Below, piece by piece: positions 1 through 7,541 of a stretch of 64,000 nt of DNA. Location: the NCBI RefSeq assembly GCF_017571475.1, contig NZ_JAGETW010000005.1, positions 124,001 to 188,000 of the forward strand, given 5' to 3'. The notes beneath the pieces were generated by a model. The model was not told the origin of the DNA. It ran no database searches and saw only the letters and a list, made by a program, of their open reading frames with translations. The first letter of the stretch is position 1. Each line of letters starts with the position of its first letter. The stretch comes from Thiomicrorhabdus sp. 6S3-12 (GTDB lineage: Bacteria > Pseudomonadota > Gammaproteobacteria > Thiomicrospirales > Thiomicrospiraceae). Position numbers and translations under genes: made by a program.

Positions 1-1
1 G

Positions 2-487
2 TTTGCGATTTTAACTTGTATGGATGCTCGCTTAGATCCGGCAAAATATGCAGGTCTTGCTGAAGGAGATGCCCATGTGATTAGAAATGCGGGTGGCAGG
101 GCAAGCGATGATGCCATCCGTTCTTTAGTGATTTCTTACAAATTGTTAGGGACAAAAGAGTGGTTTGTTATTCATCATACCGATTGCGGTATGGAAACAT
201 TCACCAACGAAATAATGGGGGATTTATTATCTGGCAGTCTGAAAACGGCAAGTGTAGACGAAACTGGCTGGCATGATAGTAATGCCGGTGGAGGAACGGC
301 AGATGGGAAGTATATCAACTGGCTGACTATCAAAGACAATGCAAAAAGTGTTGTTGAAGATGTGCAACGAATCCGCAATAACTCAATGGTGCCATCCGAT
401 ATACCAATTTACGGCTATATCTACAATTGCAAAACTGGTGAATTAGTTGAAATACCTGAGGCAACAGAAGCAGGCAGGGTAAATTAA
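2..487 (+). CDS. Beta-class carbonic anhydrase, 5' end missing
   Basis: Interconverts CO2 and bicarbonate. The open frame enters at the left edge of the window, so the first few tens of residues are missing. It reads straight through C-M-D-A-R (Cys codon at 17-19), the Cys-x-Asp-x-Arg zinc/catalytic-dyad motif of beta carbonic anhydrases; the ATG at 20 lies inside that motif and cannot be the real start. The remaining zinc ligands are the His and Cys of HHTDCGM, about 50 residues further on. The short C-terminal part ending with a strand-like [16 protein letters not shown] stretch fits the compact bacterial subtype. It is followed by about 225 bases holding only a repeat relic. A role in inorganic carbon supply is plausible but not shown by its neighbours. 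Confidence 0.9.
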   Translation, partial: FAILTCMDARLDPAKYAGLAEGDAHVIRNAGGRASDDAIRSLVISYKLLGTKEWFVIHHTDCGMETFTNEIMGDLLSGSLKTASVDETGWHDSNAGGGTADGKYINWLTIKDNAKSVVEDVQRIRNNSMVPSDIPIYGYIYNCKTGELVEIPEATEAGRVN

Positions 488-567
488 AACCATACAATCT
501 TACCAACCTGGACTGCCCTGAACAGCTTCGTCATATGGTTGGGGCAGCCGGTTATGTGTTATGTAAT

Positions 568-614
568 AATTGAGGTCAGAGTTAAATTAATGAGTATTAC
601 CTGACTCTGCCCAT
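568..614. repeat. Relic of the GGTCAGAGT transposon-end repeat
   Basis: Bases 568-591 differ at only three of 24 positions from the terminal inverted repeat of the transposase element at 48008-48797. A diverged copy of the opposite end (CTGACTCTGCCC) follows within 10 bases. It looks like a nearly completely deleted, non-coding derivative of the same element. The rest of 488-712 shows no gene. Confidence 0.55.
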
Positions 615-712
615 TGATAAATATAAGTTTCCCTCTCGTTCAAAAAAGCAAAAGGGAAACTATTTAGCCGAAAGACACGCTGCCACGATTAAAAATTATT
701 AATCGGCCTTTT

Positions 713-907
713 TTAGCTCTTCTCGAATTCTTCTCTTCGCTGTTCACAGGCCTTTTCCAGTAGCTCAAACTGTTTGTTGCAGCGGCGGCAGTTGTGGCAC
801 AAGGTCAGGTGAGTTATCAGCCAGGATTGTTCTTTAAAGGTCAGTTTTCGGTCTTGTTTTTGCGACATCAGTTCGGTGGCGTGTTTACAGGAGCTCATCT
901 TTTTCAT
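713..907 (-). CDS. Short zinc-finger anti-sigma factor
   Basis: A 64-residue cytoplasmic protein, probably the anti-sigma factor of the ECF sigma gene just upstream. It has an H-L-T-L-C-H-N-C stretch (residues ~33-40), matching the His-x3-Cys-x2-Cys core of the ZAS/zf-HC2 anti-sigma fold, with more Cys residues nearby (CRRC) and an early SCKH. There is no membrane segment, so if it senses something it does so in the cytoplasm, for example a metal or redox change at the Cys cluster. Its start overlaps the sigma stop by four bases (ATGA), implying translational coupling. Function is inferred from motif plus position. Confidence 0.75.
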   Translation of the reverse strand: MKKMSSCKHATELMSQKQDRKLTFKEQSWLITHLTLCHNCRRCNKQFELLEKACEQRREEFEKS

Positions 908-1503
908 TGTCTATTCTCCTCAGCGGTAAACCAGTTTTGTTCCAGGCAGGCGCGCAGTCTTAGCCGTGCGCGGTGCAGAATGGTCCAGCAGTTGTGTTCG
1001 CTAATGTGCAGAGATTCGCAGATTTGTGCGGTTTCAAATCCCATAAACTCGCGTAGCGTAAATACGCGTGATGTCTGCTCCGGCAGGTGAAAGACGCAGA
1101 TATCAAAAACCTGCCAAAAATGTTCGTTTTCCAAAGTCTGATAAGGGCTGCTCCAGTTCGAAGGCGCATGTTCGTTGTGCCAGTGTTCGTCTTTTTGAAA
1201 CCAGCCGTCGGTATCGGGCAGCTTTGATTCGTTATATTCGAAAGTCCGGATTTTTGAGTGATGACGATAGAGGTCAATCAATTTGTGTCGCAAAATGCCA
1301 AATACCCAGGTTTCCAGAGACGACTTGCCGGCAAACTTTTCCAATTGTTTCCAAGCGCTAATTAAACATTCCTGAACTGCGTCTTCGGCATCTGCTTCGA
1401 ATTTCAGATGCAATTTCGCAAAGGCAATCAGCCTGGGACGTAGAGGATCTATGCGTTGTTCGAATTCTGTTTGGCTGCAATTTTGACATGGTTCCGCTGG
1501 CAT
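904..1503 (-). CDS. ECF-type RNA polymerase sigma factor
   Basis: A 199-residue sigma-70 family protein. Region 2 spans roughly residues 20-85 (AEDAVQECLISAWKQLE, then SLETWVFGILRHKLIDLYR) and region 4 roughly residues 138-190 (LPEQTSRVFTLREFMGFETA followed by a helix-turn-helix, SEHNCWTILHRARLRLRACL). It has no region 3, as expected for ECF sigmas. It lies 29 bases downstream of the DoxX gene, on the same strand, and overlaps the anti-sigma gene by 4 bases. In the Hvf/Buf/Gig type operons of other proteobacteria an ECF sigma of this kind controls a Cys-rich peptide and DoxX gene, so it probably activates its own cluster. The N-terminal CQNCSQ is unusual and could bind metal. Confidence 0.88.
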   Translation of the reverse strand: MPAEPCQNCSQTEFEQRIDPLRPRLIAFAKLHLKFEADAEDAVQECLISAWKQLEKFAGKSSLETWVFGILRHKLIDLYRHHSKIRTFEYNESKLPDTDGWFQKDEHWHNEHAPSNWSSPYQTLENEHFWQVFDICVFHLPEQTSRVFTLREFMGFETAQICESLHISEHNCWTILHRARLRLRACLEQNWFTAEENRQ

Positions 1504-1532
1504 TGATTATTTAGCCTTCCTTGTATTGACTC

Positions 1533-2153
1533 TTATCGGTTTGCCGCGCCTCCTTGAATCCAACGATGAATCCAATAGTCGGCACTGACATAACGACCGC
1601 CGCCGGTAAACAGCAAGCTTAATAGCATTATGAAGTAGGTAGCGGCAAATTCAATCCCGTTATTGAGAATAACAATCTGTCCATTACTGGTCAGCCATTC
1701 AAAATTACCGTGCGTTTGCAGGATTTGCTGGCTCATCGCCAGCTGCTGCTGTGCATCGAATACCTGTTGATTAGCGAGCCAACTTGAAGCATCTGAAATA
1801 GCCAGCCAGCCGTTAGGCCAGTGTACAGTGACAGCGGCAACGATCATGGTGATCATTAAGGGGATCGAGAACCAGCGCACTGCCAAGCCGACAATCAAAG
1901 CGATACCGCCAAGAAATTCCGAGCCGCCGGCGAGTAGGGTCATCAGTTCGGGAAAGGGCAGTCCGAGCCCCCATTCAGGGTTACCAAACCAGGCGGAGGT
2001 GTCCGAAAAGTTAGCCAGTTTATTCCAGCCAGCCTGCATAAAGATCGGGGCAAGATAGAGGCGCAGTAATAGTGGCGCCAAGCCGTCAAAATGCATTAAT
2101 CCTGAAAGAGCCGTCTGATAGAGGTTGGCAGATTTTATGATAAGCGTGTTCAT
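1533..2153 (-). CDS. DoxX family integral membrane protein
   Basis: A 206-residue membrane protein of the DoxX superfamily. It has four or so hydrophobic segments, and the family pattern is visible in APLLLRLYLAPIFMQAGWNK near the N-terminus, LLAGGSEFLGGIALIVGLAV in the middle and YFIMLLSLLFTGGGRYVSAD at the end. An upstream in-frame ATG (2198) exists, but the ATG at 2153 is preceded by AAGGAGAAAG at proper spacing and starts at the conserved part, so I chose it. DoxX proteins accompany metal-stress RiPP peptides in Hvf, Buf and Gig operons, where their exact role is unsettled. Here the gene sits 93 bases behind a Cys-rich EGKCG-type peptide and 29 bases before the sigma gene, almost certainly one operon. 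Confidence 0.88.
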   Translation of the reverse strand: MNTLIIKSANLYQTALSGLMHFDGLAPLLLRLYLAPIFMQAGWNKLANFSDTSAWFGNPEWGLGLPFPELMTLLAGGSEFLGGIALIVGLAVRWFSIPLMITMIVAAVTVHWPNGWLAISDASSWLANQQVFDAQQQLAMSQQILQTHGNFEWLTSNGQIVILNNGIEFAATYFIMLLSLLFTGGGRYVSADYWIHRWIQGGAANR

Positions 2154-2246
2154 GATCTTTCTCCTTTGAATTGAGGAGAGAAAGGAAGACCTGAGCATAG
2201 AATCTAGATCATCGTATGCCCAGGACGGTTAGACAAAGTAATGAGT

Positions 2247-2528
2247 TTATTTACCGGCCCCGCATTTAGATGGTTCTTGAGCAGGTTTAGCAGCCCCACA
2301 TTTAGAAGGTTCTGGAGCGGGTTGAACGGCTCCGCACTTTGTTGCCTCTTTCTGTTGACCGCCACACTTGGCTGTACCGCATTTGCCTTCCGATGTTTCG
2401 GTCTGTGCAATTACTGTAAAGCCGTTCTGAATAGTGGCAAAAGGATTATCTGCAGCAGCGCTGGCATTCATCGATACCGACAAAAGCATTGCGGAAAGAA
2501 TCGAGTAAAAAAATGTTTTGGTTTTCAT
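2247..2528 (-). CDS. Secreted Cys-rich EGKCG-type peptide (HvfA-like)
   Basis: A 93-residue exported low-complexity protein. It has a signal peptide (to about residue 26, ending ASAAAD), then NPFATIQNGFTVIAQ, then five Lys-Cys-Gly units: one EGKCG, one TAKCG, one ATKCG and two PSKCG. The last three units are spaced 12 residues apart by Pro/Ala/Gln linkers. The 'NPF...G(F/Y).V' segment followed by EGKCG is the layout of HvfA-type precursors, whose Cys residues are turned by MNIO (DUF692) enzymes into copper-binding oxazolone/thioamide groups. No MNIO or DUF2063 partner is beside it or elsewhere in this window. The start is supported by AGAGG 8 bases upstream. It is first in the operon with DoxX, sigma and anti-sigma. 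It could be modified by a remote enzyme or act unmodified as a thiol metal binder. Confidence 0.75.
   Translation of the reverse strand: MKTKTFFYSILSAMLLSVSMNASAAADNPFATIQNGFTVIAQTETSEGKCGTAKCGGQQKEATKCGAVQPAPEPSKCGAAKPAQEPSKCGAGK
2259..2331. repeat. 36-base tandem repeat inside the KCG peptide gene
   Basis: Two imperfect 36-base units encode the 12-residue period (S/T-K-C-G-A-x-x-P-A-x-E-P) of the peptide's C-terminus. This suggests the metal-binding motifs multiplied by internal duplication and that copy number may vary between strains. Confidence 0.65.
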
Positions 2529-2605
2529 GATAGCGACCTCTGATTTATAAAAAGCTGAACTTAAATAACTGGGCGATTAAAGCCCGGGTTTTGAGTTGTT
2601 CACTA

Positions 2606-2634
2606 CTTAGTCGCAGTTGATTTGAATTCCTTAC
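2606..2634 (-). promoter_or_regulatory. Candidate ECF promoter of the KCG-peptide operon
   Basis: Read on the minus strand, GTAAGG (2634-2629) is followed after 15 bases by CGACTAAG (2613-2606), about 80 bases upstream of the peptide start. This resembles the GTAACC / CG-rich bipartite promoters of ECF sigmas that control peptide-DoxX operons. It is a weak consensus match and only a suggestion. Confidence 0.3.
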
Positions 2635-2652
2635 ACTCTTTTATGAAAAAAA

Positions 2653-3672
2653 TTACCAGAGTTTTCCTGTATCGCAGTCTCTCCAACGTCCAGTGGCGTG
2701 ATCTTTTGTAGCGCATTTTTCCAGAGAGCCGTCTGGATTATAGTAATAAATTTTTTCACTAACACCGTTAAACCAAATAGTCTCGATTCGTTTACCGGAA
2801 ACCTTATAATCAACGCTGTGCCCCACTTTTTGCCCTTGGCTATATTGGTCAACCGAAGTTAAAAAAGGCCCATTTACTGCCGGCATCCAAGTGTAGGTTT
2901 CAAAAATGCCGTCAAGTTTGCCGTTTTTCCAGTTTTTTCGTTTGGCAAAATAGAAGCTGTTTGAATGCTTTGTCCATTGAAGTTCGGTGCCATCTTTTTT
3001 TCCGTGAAGATAGGGGGTTTCAGAAATGATATGGCTGCCGGCACCTGAATAATAGCAACACTGGGTATAGGTGTTACCACCCGTTACGCCGTTTGTATAG
3101 GCCGGCCAGCAACGCTTGTTTTGGGTGTTGAATTTAGGACAGGACGCATAGTACGGTTCGCTGTTATCGGATGGGGACGGGTTTGAGCCGGCTGAATAGT
3201 CTGGAGCGGGGATAGACTCTAAAAAATCAAAGTTGCTTAACTCTCCGGTACGGGTGTCGCTATGTTGCCAGCGAGTGTTGTTTTGTTGCTGGGATTCCAG
3301 TCGCTTGATATCGGCTGCCAGCTGAGGAAGCAGCGTCTGTTTAGCATGTTGCTTTGATAAATTGGACAGCTCGATAGTCTGTCTGACCGAGGTTCGGATA
3401 TATTGCTCAAGAAACGCTCGAGAGGTGTGGATATTGAACTGGGGATTGGAAAGAAGGTTTGTGGTGATATTTCGTTTGACCTGATCAATGGTGACAAACT
3501 GCACATCGTTCATAAAGATGGAGGTAGGCAACCAGAGAATATTGGGATCATTAACCATCTGGTTAAGTTCGTTGTACCACTGTTTCTTTTCAGCCAGACT
3601 CTCTGCTTTTGCAGTCTGTAAGGTAAAAGAAATGAGCAGGAAGCTCATCACGATAATACTGATTTTTTTCAT
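2653..3672 (-). CDS. Secreted protein with MORN-like C-terminal repeats
   Basis: A 339-residue exported protein of unknown function. The ATG at 3672 has GGAGG seven bases upstream and begins a good signal peptide (MKKISIIVMSFLLISF...AKA); an ATG 39 bases further upstream is less likely. The middle (residues ~75-150) is helical and Gln-rich. A Cys-containing stretch follows (SCPKFNTQNKRCWPAY, then TQCCYY). The last ~120 residues show repeating units such as HGKKDGTELQW, NGKLDGIFETY and YYNPDGSLEK, resembling the MORN-2/YwqK type of beta repeat. It is read in the same direction as the KCG peptide but lies 124 bases upstream with a possible promoter between, so co-transcription is uncertain. No enzyme motif is seen. 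Confidence 0.65.
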   Translation of the reverse strand: MKKISIIVMSFLLISFTLQTAKAESLAEKKQWYNELNQMVNDPNILWLPTSIFMNDVQFVTIDQVKRNITTNLLSNPQFNIHTSRAFLEQYIRTSVRQTIELSNLSKQHAKQTLLPQLAADIKRLESQQQNNTRWQHSDTRTGELSNFDFLESIPAPDYSAGSNPSPSDNSEPYYASCPKFNTQNKRCWPAYTNGVTGGNTYTQCCYYSGAGSHIISETPYLHGKKDGTELQWTKHSNSFYFAKRKNWKNGKLDGIFETYTWMPAVNGPFLTSVDQYSQGQKVGHSVDYKVSGKRIETIWFNGVSEKIYYYNPDGSLEKCATKDHATGRWRDCDTGKLW

Positions 3673-3950
3673 TCTCGTCCTCCGGGTTTTCTGAAAAAGC
3701 TTGAGAGTCATGGCTTACCTAGTATGATTTTCATAAATTGAATTTTCAACAGGGTCTAAAGTATTTTTTTAAATACGAATAAAACAGAAAAAATTTTCTA
3801 TTCAACTTTACCTAGTCATCATTTCAGGGGTTACGGCATCTGTTCGAGCACAGGGTATGCCTTTACAGGTTTTTTAGCTGCGTTGTATGATGCTGTAAAT
3901 TTTTTGCAGTTTTTTCGCTGTAACCCTATCCTCCACTTAGACTTGCCGGG

Positions 3951-4892
3951 ATGTCTCGTATGACCGATAAATTTCACTACCTGTTTATTTTCTTTGTGCT
4001 GCTGCAGGTTCCTTTGCAGGCATTAGCGGATAATTTAACCAGCAAGCATCCACAAACGATAGCGGATCCTGTGGTCAGAGATTCTTTGCAGGAAAACCGG
4101 CACGCATTCGATGAAATACAGGAGTTTGCGCTGCAAAACTGCCTGAACCAGTGCCAAAGGCGCCATCAGAATGTTGCAATGGGGGTGGAGGCAATAATGG
4201 CTGAGTGCCATCGTCAATGTGAAAAAGAACAGGCCTTGCAGCTGATCCAGTCAAACGACCTTGACGATAAAAGCCGCGGCATTCGCCAATTCTGCCTGCT
4301 TGCAGAAAAATCTGATGTCCCTGAATTGCTAAGTTTACTTAAAGAAGATCTTAATCAAAGGACTGGGATCTGGGCGGAAATTATTCCGACTCTTGGCCAG
4401 CTAAAAGATGTAAGAGCGATTCCACTGCTTACGGATTTGCTGCAACTCGCTGATGAAGATTGGCTTGGCAGGGAAATGGCTGCGCGGGCACTAGGGGAGA
4501 TCGGTGATTCCCGAGCGGTACCGGTTCTTATTCAGGCTGCCTGGAGAGCCGAAACTCGTGACGAAGCTATAGCCGCTTTGGCGCAGGTGGTTGATGTCCG
4601 GGCAGCTCCTGTACTGGTTTCAGCAATTCAACCGGGCGAAGAACAGCAAACTCAAAAAAATGCCGCAAATGGGCTTGTCCGTCTCGGTTCCGCTGCGATT
4701 GCCGATATAACGCAAGAATTGAATAACTACTCGCGTGAAAACCTGCAAACTCAAAAGCGAGTACAGCTCTGCCAAATTTTAGGTGCCATGCACAATGCAC
4801 CGGCTGACAGCGCTATTCGAAAATTAGCCAAGGATTTAGATCCAGCTGTTCGCCAGTGTGCGCAGAAGATATTGCAAGACAAAACGGAATAG
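3951..4892 (+). CDS. Exported HEAT-repeat protein
   Basis: A 313-residue protein with an N-terminal signal sequence (hydrophobic FHYLFIFFVLLQVPLQALA) and then a Cys-containing helical segment (ALQNCLNQCQRRHQ...AECHRQCEKE, a CxxxC/CxxxC pair). At least four HEAT/PBS-lyase-like repeats follow (DVRAIPLLTDLLQLADEDWL, MAARALGEIGDSRAVPVLIQA, DEAIAALAQVVDVRAAPVLVSA, and AANGLVRLGSAAIADITQEL). Such repeats form protein-protein interaction solenoids. The twin CxxxC pattern recalls small intermembrane or periplasmic disulfide-bonded hairpins. The start is uncertain: ATG 3951 is used, but ATG 3960 preceded by GGGATG is possible. The function is not known. Confidence 0.7.
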   Translation: MSRMTDKFHYLFIFFVLLQVPLQALADNLTSKHPQTIADPVVRDSLQENRHAFDEIQEFALQNCLNQCQRRHQNVAMGVEAIMAECHRQCEKEQALQLIQSNDLDDKSRGIRQFCLLAEKSDVPELLSLLKEDLNQRTGIWAEIIPTLGQLKDVRAIPLLTDLLQLADEDWLGREMAARALGEIGDSRAVPVLIQAAWRAETRDEAIAALAQVVDVRAAPVLVSAIQPGEEQQTQKNAANGLVRLGSAAIADITQELNNYSRENLQTQKRVQLCQILGAMHNAPADSAIRKLAKDLDPAVRQCAQKILQDKTE

Positions 4893-5046
4893 AGTTCTTT
4901 ATATTTCCCCTGCATTGAGTAATAAATGAATCGACGGGGCAGAACGTATTCATCGGTTCATAAAAAGAAGCGCTAAATTTTCTGTCCAGTCACTTTTTCC
5001 GTAAAATACACCTCAGTTATCCTTATGAAATCTCTATCCTATAATT

Positions 5047-5550
5047 ATGTCTAATCTCAAAAATAAAATTCCTGCTCCTGCATTCAGTCAAATCGCTAAA
5101 GATCCTGCCCAGTTCTTAGGCTATGGTCTCGGTTCCGGGTTAATTACCCCGGCACCGGGTACCTGGGGAACCTTGGCCGGGCTGATTCTATTTCTGCCGA
5201 TTTTATTGTGGTCGGAAACCGCGGCCTGGATTGTTCTCTTAATCGGGTTGTTTGCCGGCAGCTGGATTTGTCAGAAATCGGCCGATGCGATCGGTGTGCA
5301 TGATCACGGCGGGATTGTCTGGGATGAGTTTGTCGGTATCTGGATTGTGATGATTCTGTTGCCGGAACAAAGCTGGTTTGCATGGCTGGCGGCGTTTATC
5401 GCCTTTCGTTTTTTCGATATTGTGAAGCCTTGGCCGATCAAGTGGCTGGATACGCATTTGGAAGGTGGTTTCGGCATTATGGTCGATGATGTTATTGCCG
5501 CAGTCTTTGCCGCTGTGTCAATCTGGCTGCTATACGCGCTTGTCTGGTAA
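5047..5550 (+). CDS. pgpA: Phosphatidylglycerophosphatase A
   Basis: A 167-residue inner-membrane lipid phosphatase that removes phosphate from phosphatidylglycerol-phosphate in phosphatidylglycerol synthesis. Family signatures are clear: GLGSGLITPAPGTWGTLAG near residues 25-45, HDHGGIVWDEFVGIW around residues 80-95, FRFFDIVKPWPIKWLD around 120-135, and the end GGFGIMVDDVIAAVFA, with acidic metal ligands in the last two blocks. Length matches the usual 160-170 residues. It stands alone: upstream is the HEAT-repeat gene and downstream a 235-base gap before a rhodanese. No strong ribosome site is seen before ATG 5047. Confidence 0.95.
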   Translation: MSNLKNKIPAPAFSQIAKDPAQFLGYGLGSGLITPAPGTWGTLAGLILFLPILLWSETAAWIVLLIGLFAGSWICQKSADAIGVHDHGGIVWDEFVGIWIVMILLPEQSWFAWLAAFIAFRFFDIVKPWPIKWLDTHLEGGFGIMVDDVIAAVFAAVSIWLLYALVW

Positions 5551-5785
5551 AACTGACAAGGCAAAGGATTTCAGTGTTTACTGAAATAAGGGCGGTTTAA
5601 TTGGTCGTGTCGGTCAAAATGAGAAGTGAGCGATTTTGATAGTGATTGATCGACTTTTCGTTTTTGGGCGTGTTTCGCGATAAAATTTATTTATCAAAAT
5701 GGATTTGTTGATATTGAGATTATCGAATAATTCTGTATTATTACCTGCAAATTAAAAAATAAACAGTAGTTTGGAGATAGATGTC

Positions 5786-6079
5786 ATGTTTATCGCATGT
5801 GAAGAAGCGAAACAATTAGTCAAAAACAAAAATGCCCAACTTGTTGATGTTCGTACTCCTGAAGAGTACGAGGCAAGCAAAATTCCTGAAGCAACCAATC
5901 TTCCTTTGCAGGAATTGGATCGACTGGCGGCGCAGCTGGATAAATCTCGTCCGGTAGTCGTTTTCTGTCGTTCAGGTCAGCGTTCGCAAATGGCGATGCA
6001 GATGCTTCTGTCTATGGGCTTTGCAGAAGTATATAATCTAGGGCCTTATATGGCTTGGCATCAATGCCCGGACGCTTAA
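5786..6079 (+). CDS. Single-domain rhodanese
   Basis: A 97-residue cytoplasmic rhodanese-like sulfurtransferase. It has the typical LVDVRTPEEYEASKIPEATNLP segment and an active-site loop VVFCRSGQRSQMA whose Cys would carry persulfide sulfur. The ATG at 5786 is chosen because GGAG lies 9 bases upstream; an in-frame TTG at 5771 overlaps that ribosome site. The gene is followed by a terminator and stands alone. Small rhodaneses of this kind shuttle sulfane sulfur in thiosulfate and sulfide oxidation, consistent with the persulfide dioxygenase near 19.5 kb, though no direct link is visible. Confidence 0.88.
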   Translation: MFIACEEAKQLVKNKNAQLVDVRTPEEYEASKIPEATNLPLQELDRLAAQLDKSRPVVVFCRSGQRSQMAMQMLLSMGFAEVYNLGPYMAWHQCPDA

Positions 6080-6098
6080 TTAAGCCGTCTTGTTGAAT

Positions 6099-6127
6099 AA
6101 AAAGCGCTGTATAAGGCGCTTTTTTTA
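6099..6127 (+). terminator. Rho-independent terminator after the rhodanese
   Basis: AAAAGCGC and GGCGCTTTTTT form a short stem with a T run, 20 bases after the rhodanese stop and before the symporter gene. Confidence 0.7.
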
Positions 6128-6159
6128 TAGCTGAAAAAAATACACAACTGGAGATTGTT

Positions 6160-7422
6160 ATGAGATTGGCCTTGCACTGGCAAATTCTGATCGCCTTGGT
6201 ACTGGCGGTGGTAATGGGAACCTGGAGCGGTGAAGAAGGGACCATTCTGGGGGTGCACTGGTTGGCTGTGTATACCTTTATCGGAACGCTTTTCCTGAAT
6301 GCGTTGAAAATGATTGTTGTCCCGCTGGTGGTTTCCGCGATCATTACCGGCGTTTCGGGCATCGGCGCAGACGGCGGTTTCGGCCGTTTGGGGCTTAAAA
6401 CAATCTCTTATTATCTGTTTACCAGTTTAATCGCGGTCATCATCGGTCTGACGATGGTGAATATTATTCAGCCCGGTGTCAGCGATCAACCTCCGCCGCA
6501 GCTTGAGGCACAAGAACATATCAGCGAAGTAATCGAAGGGCGTTCGGCCGGTGATGCCGTCGACGTATTCCTGCGCATGATTCCGACCAATGTGGTGGAA
6601 GCTGCCGCTGAAGGGCAGATGTTGGGACTGATCTTCTTCAGTTTGTTATTCGGTTTTTTTATGACTCAGATCAAAGGCGCTGCTCAGGAAACGCTTAAGA
6701 ATTTCTGGCAAGGGGTCTTCGATGTCATGATGCTGATGACGGCACTGATTATGAAGTTCGCGCCAATCGGGGTATTCGGTTTGGTTGCCGCCTCGGTCGC
6801 CAAAAACGGTTTTGCACAGTTCGATAATCTGGCACTGTTCTTTGTGACGGTTGTCTCCGCGCTGCTGATCCATTTCGCGATTGTCATGCCGATGATACTG
6901 CGTTTTATCGGCGGCGTGAAAAATCCGTGGCTGCATTATCAGGCGATGCTTCCGGCACTTTTGACCGCTTTTTCCACCAGTTCATCGTCGTCGACTCTTC
7001 CGGTGACGATGAACTCTCTGGAGCACCGGGCCGGGGTTTCCAACCGAGTCACCAGTTTTGTCCTTCCTTTGGGGGCGACGATCAATATGGATGGTACGGC
7101 TCTGTATGAGTGTGTCGCGGCGATCTTTATTGCTCAACTGTTTGGTGTGTCGTTGGATTTAAGTACACAGGTATTGATCGTATTTATCGCTCTAACGACT
7201 TCCATTGGCGTGGCGGGAATCCCGTCAGCGAGTCTGGTGGCGATTTCGATTATTCTGGTCGCGGTCGGCTTACCTGCAGAGGCGATAGGGCTGCTTATGG
7301 TGGTTGATCGTCTTTTGGATATGATGCGTACCACGGTTAACGTCTTCAGCGATTCGGTCGGAGCCGCCGTCATTGCCAAATCCGAAGGCGAAAAACATGT
7401 TCTGGTCAGTAAAATCTTTTAA
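6160..7422 (+). CDS. Dicarboxylate/amino acid:cation symporter
   Basis: A 420-residue transporter of the DAACS (GltP/DctA) family that imports glutamate, aspartate or C4-dicarboxylates with Na+ or H+. It has about eight membrane segments. Key sequence marks are the serine-rich re-entrant loop FSTSSSSSTLPVTMN (residues ~270-285), the NMDGTALYE motif (~310) that binds cation and substrate, and the second re-entrant hairpin TTSIGVAGIPSASLV (~345). Length is that of the family. The ATG at 6160 follows GGAGATTGTT. The gene sits alone between two terminators. Residues deciding substrate (Arg versus Gln in TM8) cannot be assigned with certainty by eye, so I give no gene symbol. Confidence 0.92.
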   Translation: MRLALHWQILIALVLAVVMGTWSGEEGTILGVHWLAVYTFIGTLFLNALKMIVVPLVVSAIITGVSGIGADGGFGRLGLKTISYYLFTSLIAVIIGLTMVNIIQPGVSDQPPPQLEAQEHISEVIEGRSAGDAVDVFLRMIPTNVVEAAAEGQMLGLIFFSLLFGFFMTQIKGAAQETLKNFWQGVFDVMMLMTALIMKFAPIGVFGLVAASVAKNGFAQFDNLALFFVTVVSALLIHFAIVMPMILRFIGGVKNPWLHYQAMLPALLTAFSTSSSSSTLPVTMNSLEHRAGVSNRVTSFVLPLGATINMDGTALYECVAAIFIAQLFGVSLDLSTQVLIVFIALTTSIGVAGIPSASLVAISIILVAVGLPAEAIGLLMVVDRLLDMMRTTVNVFSDSVGAAVIAKSEGEKHVLVSKIF

Positions 7423-7450
7423 GAGCGGATTGTCCAAAACGGTTCTGCTT

Positions 7451-7477
7451 AACCCGGCCTGAAAGCCGGGTTTTTTA
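7451..7477 (+). terminator. Terminator after the symporter gene
   Basis: AACCCGGC-CTGAAA-GCCGGGTT followed by TTTT, an eight-pair GC-rich stem with T run, 28 bases after the stop. Confidence 0.85.
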
Positions 7478-7541
7478 TTGCCGGTGTAATGATGCGAAGC
7501 GTTGAATAGCGACAGATATTCAGTGCGAGAAGCAGTGTGCT

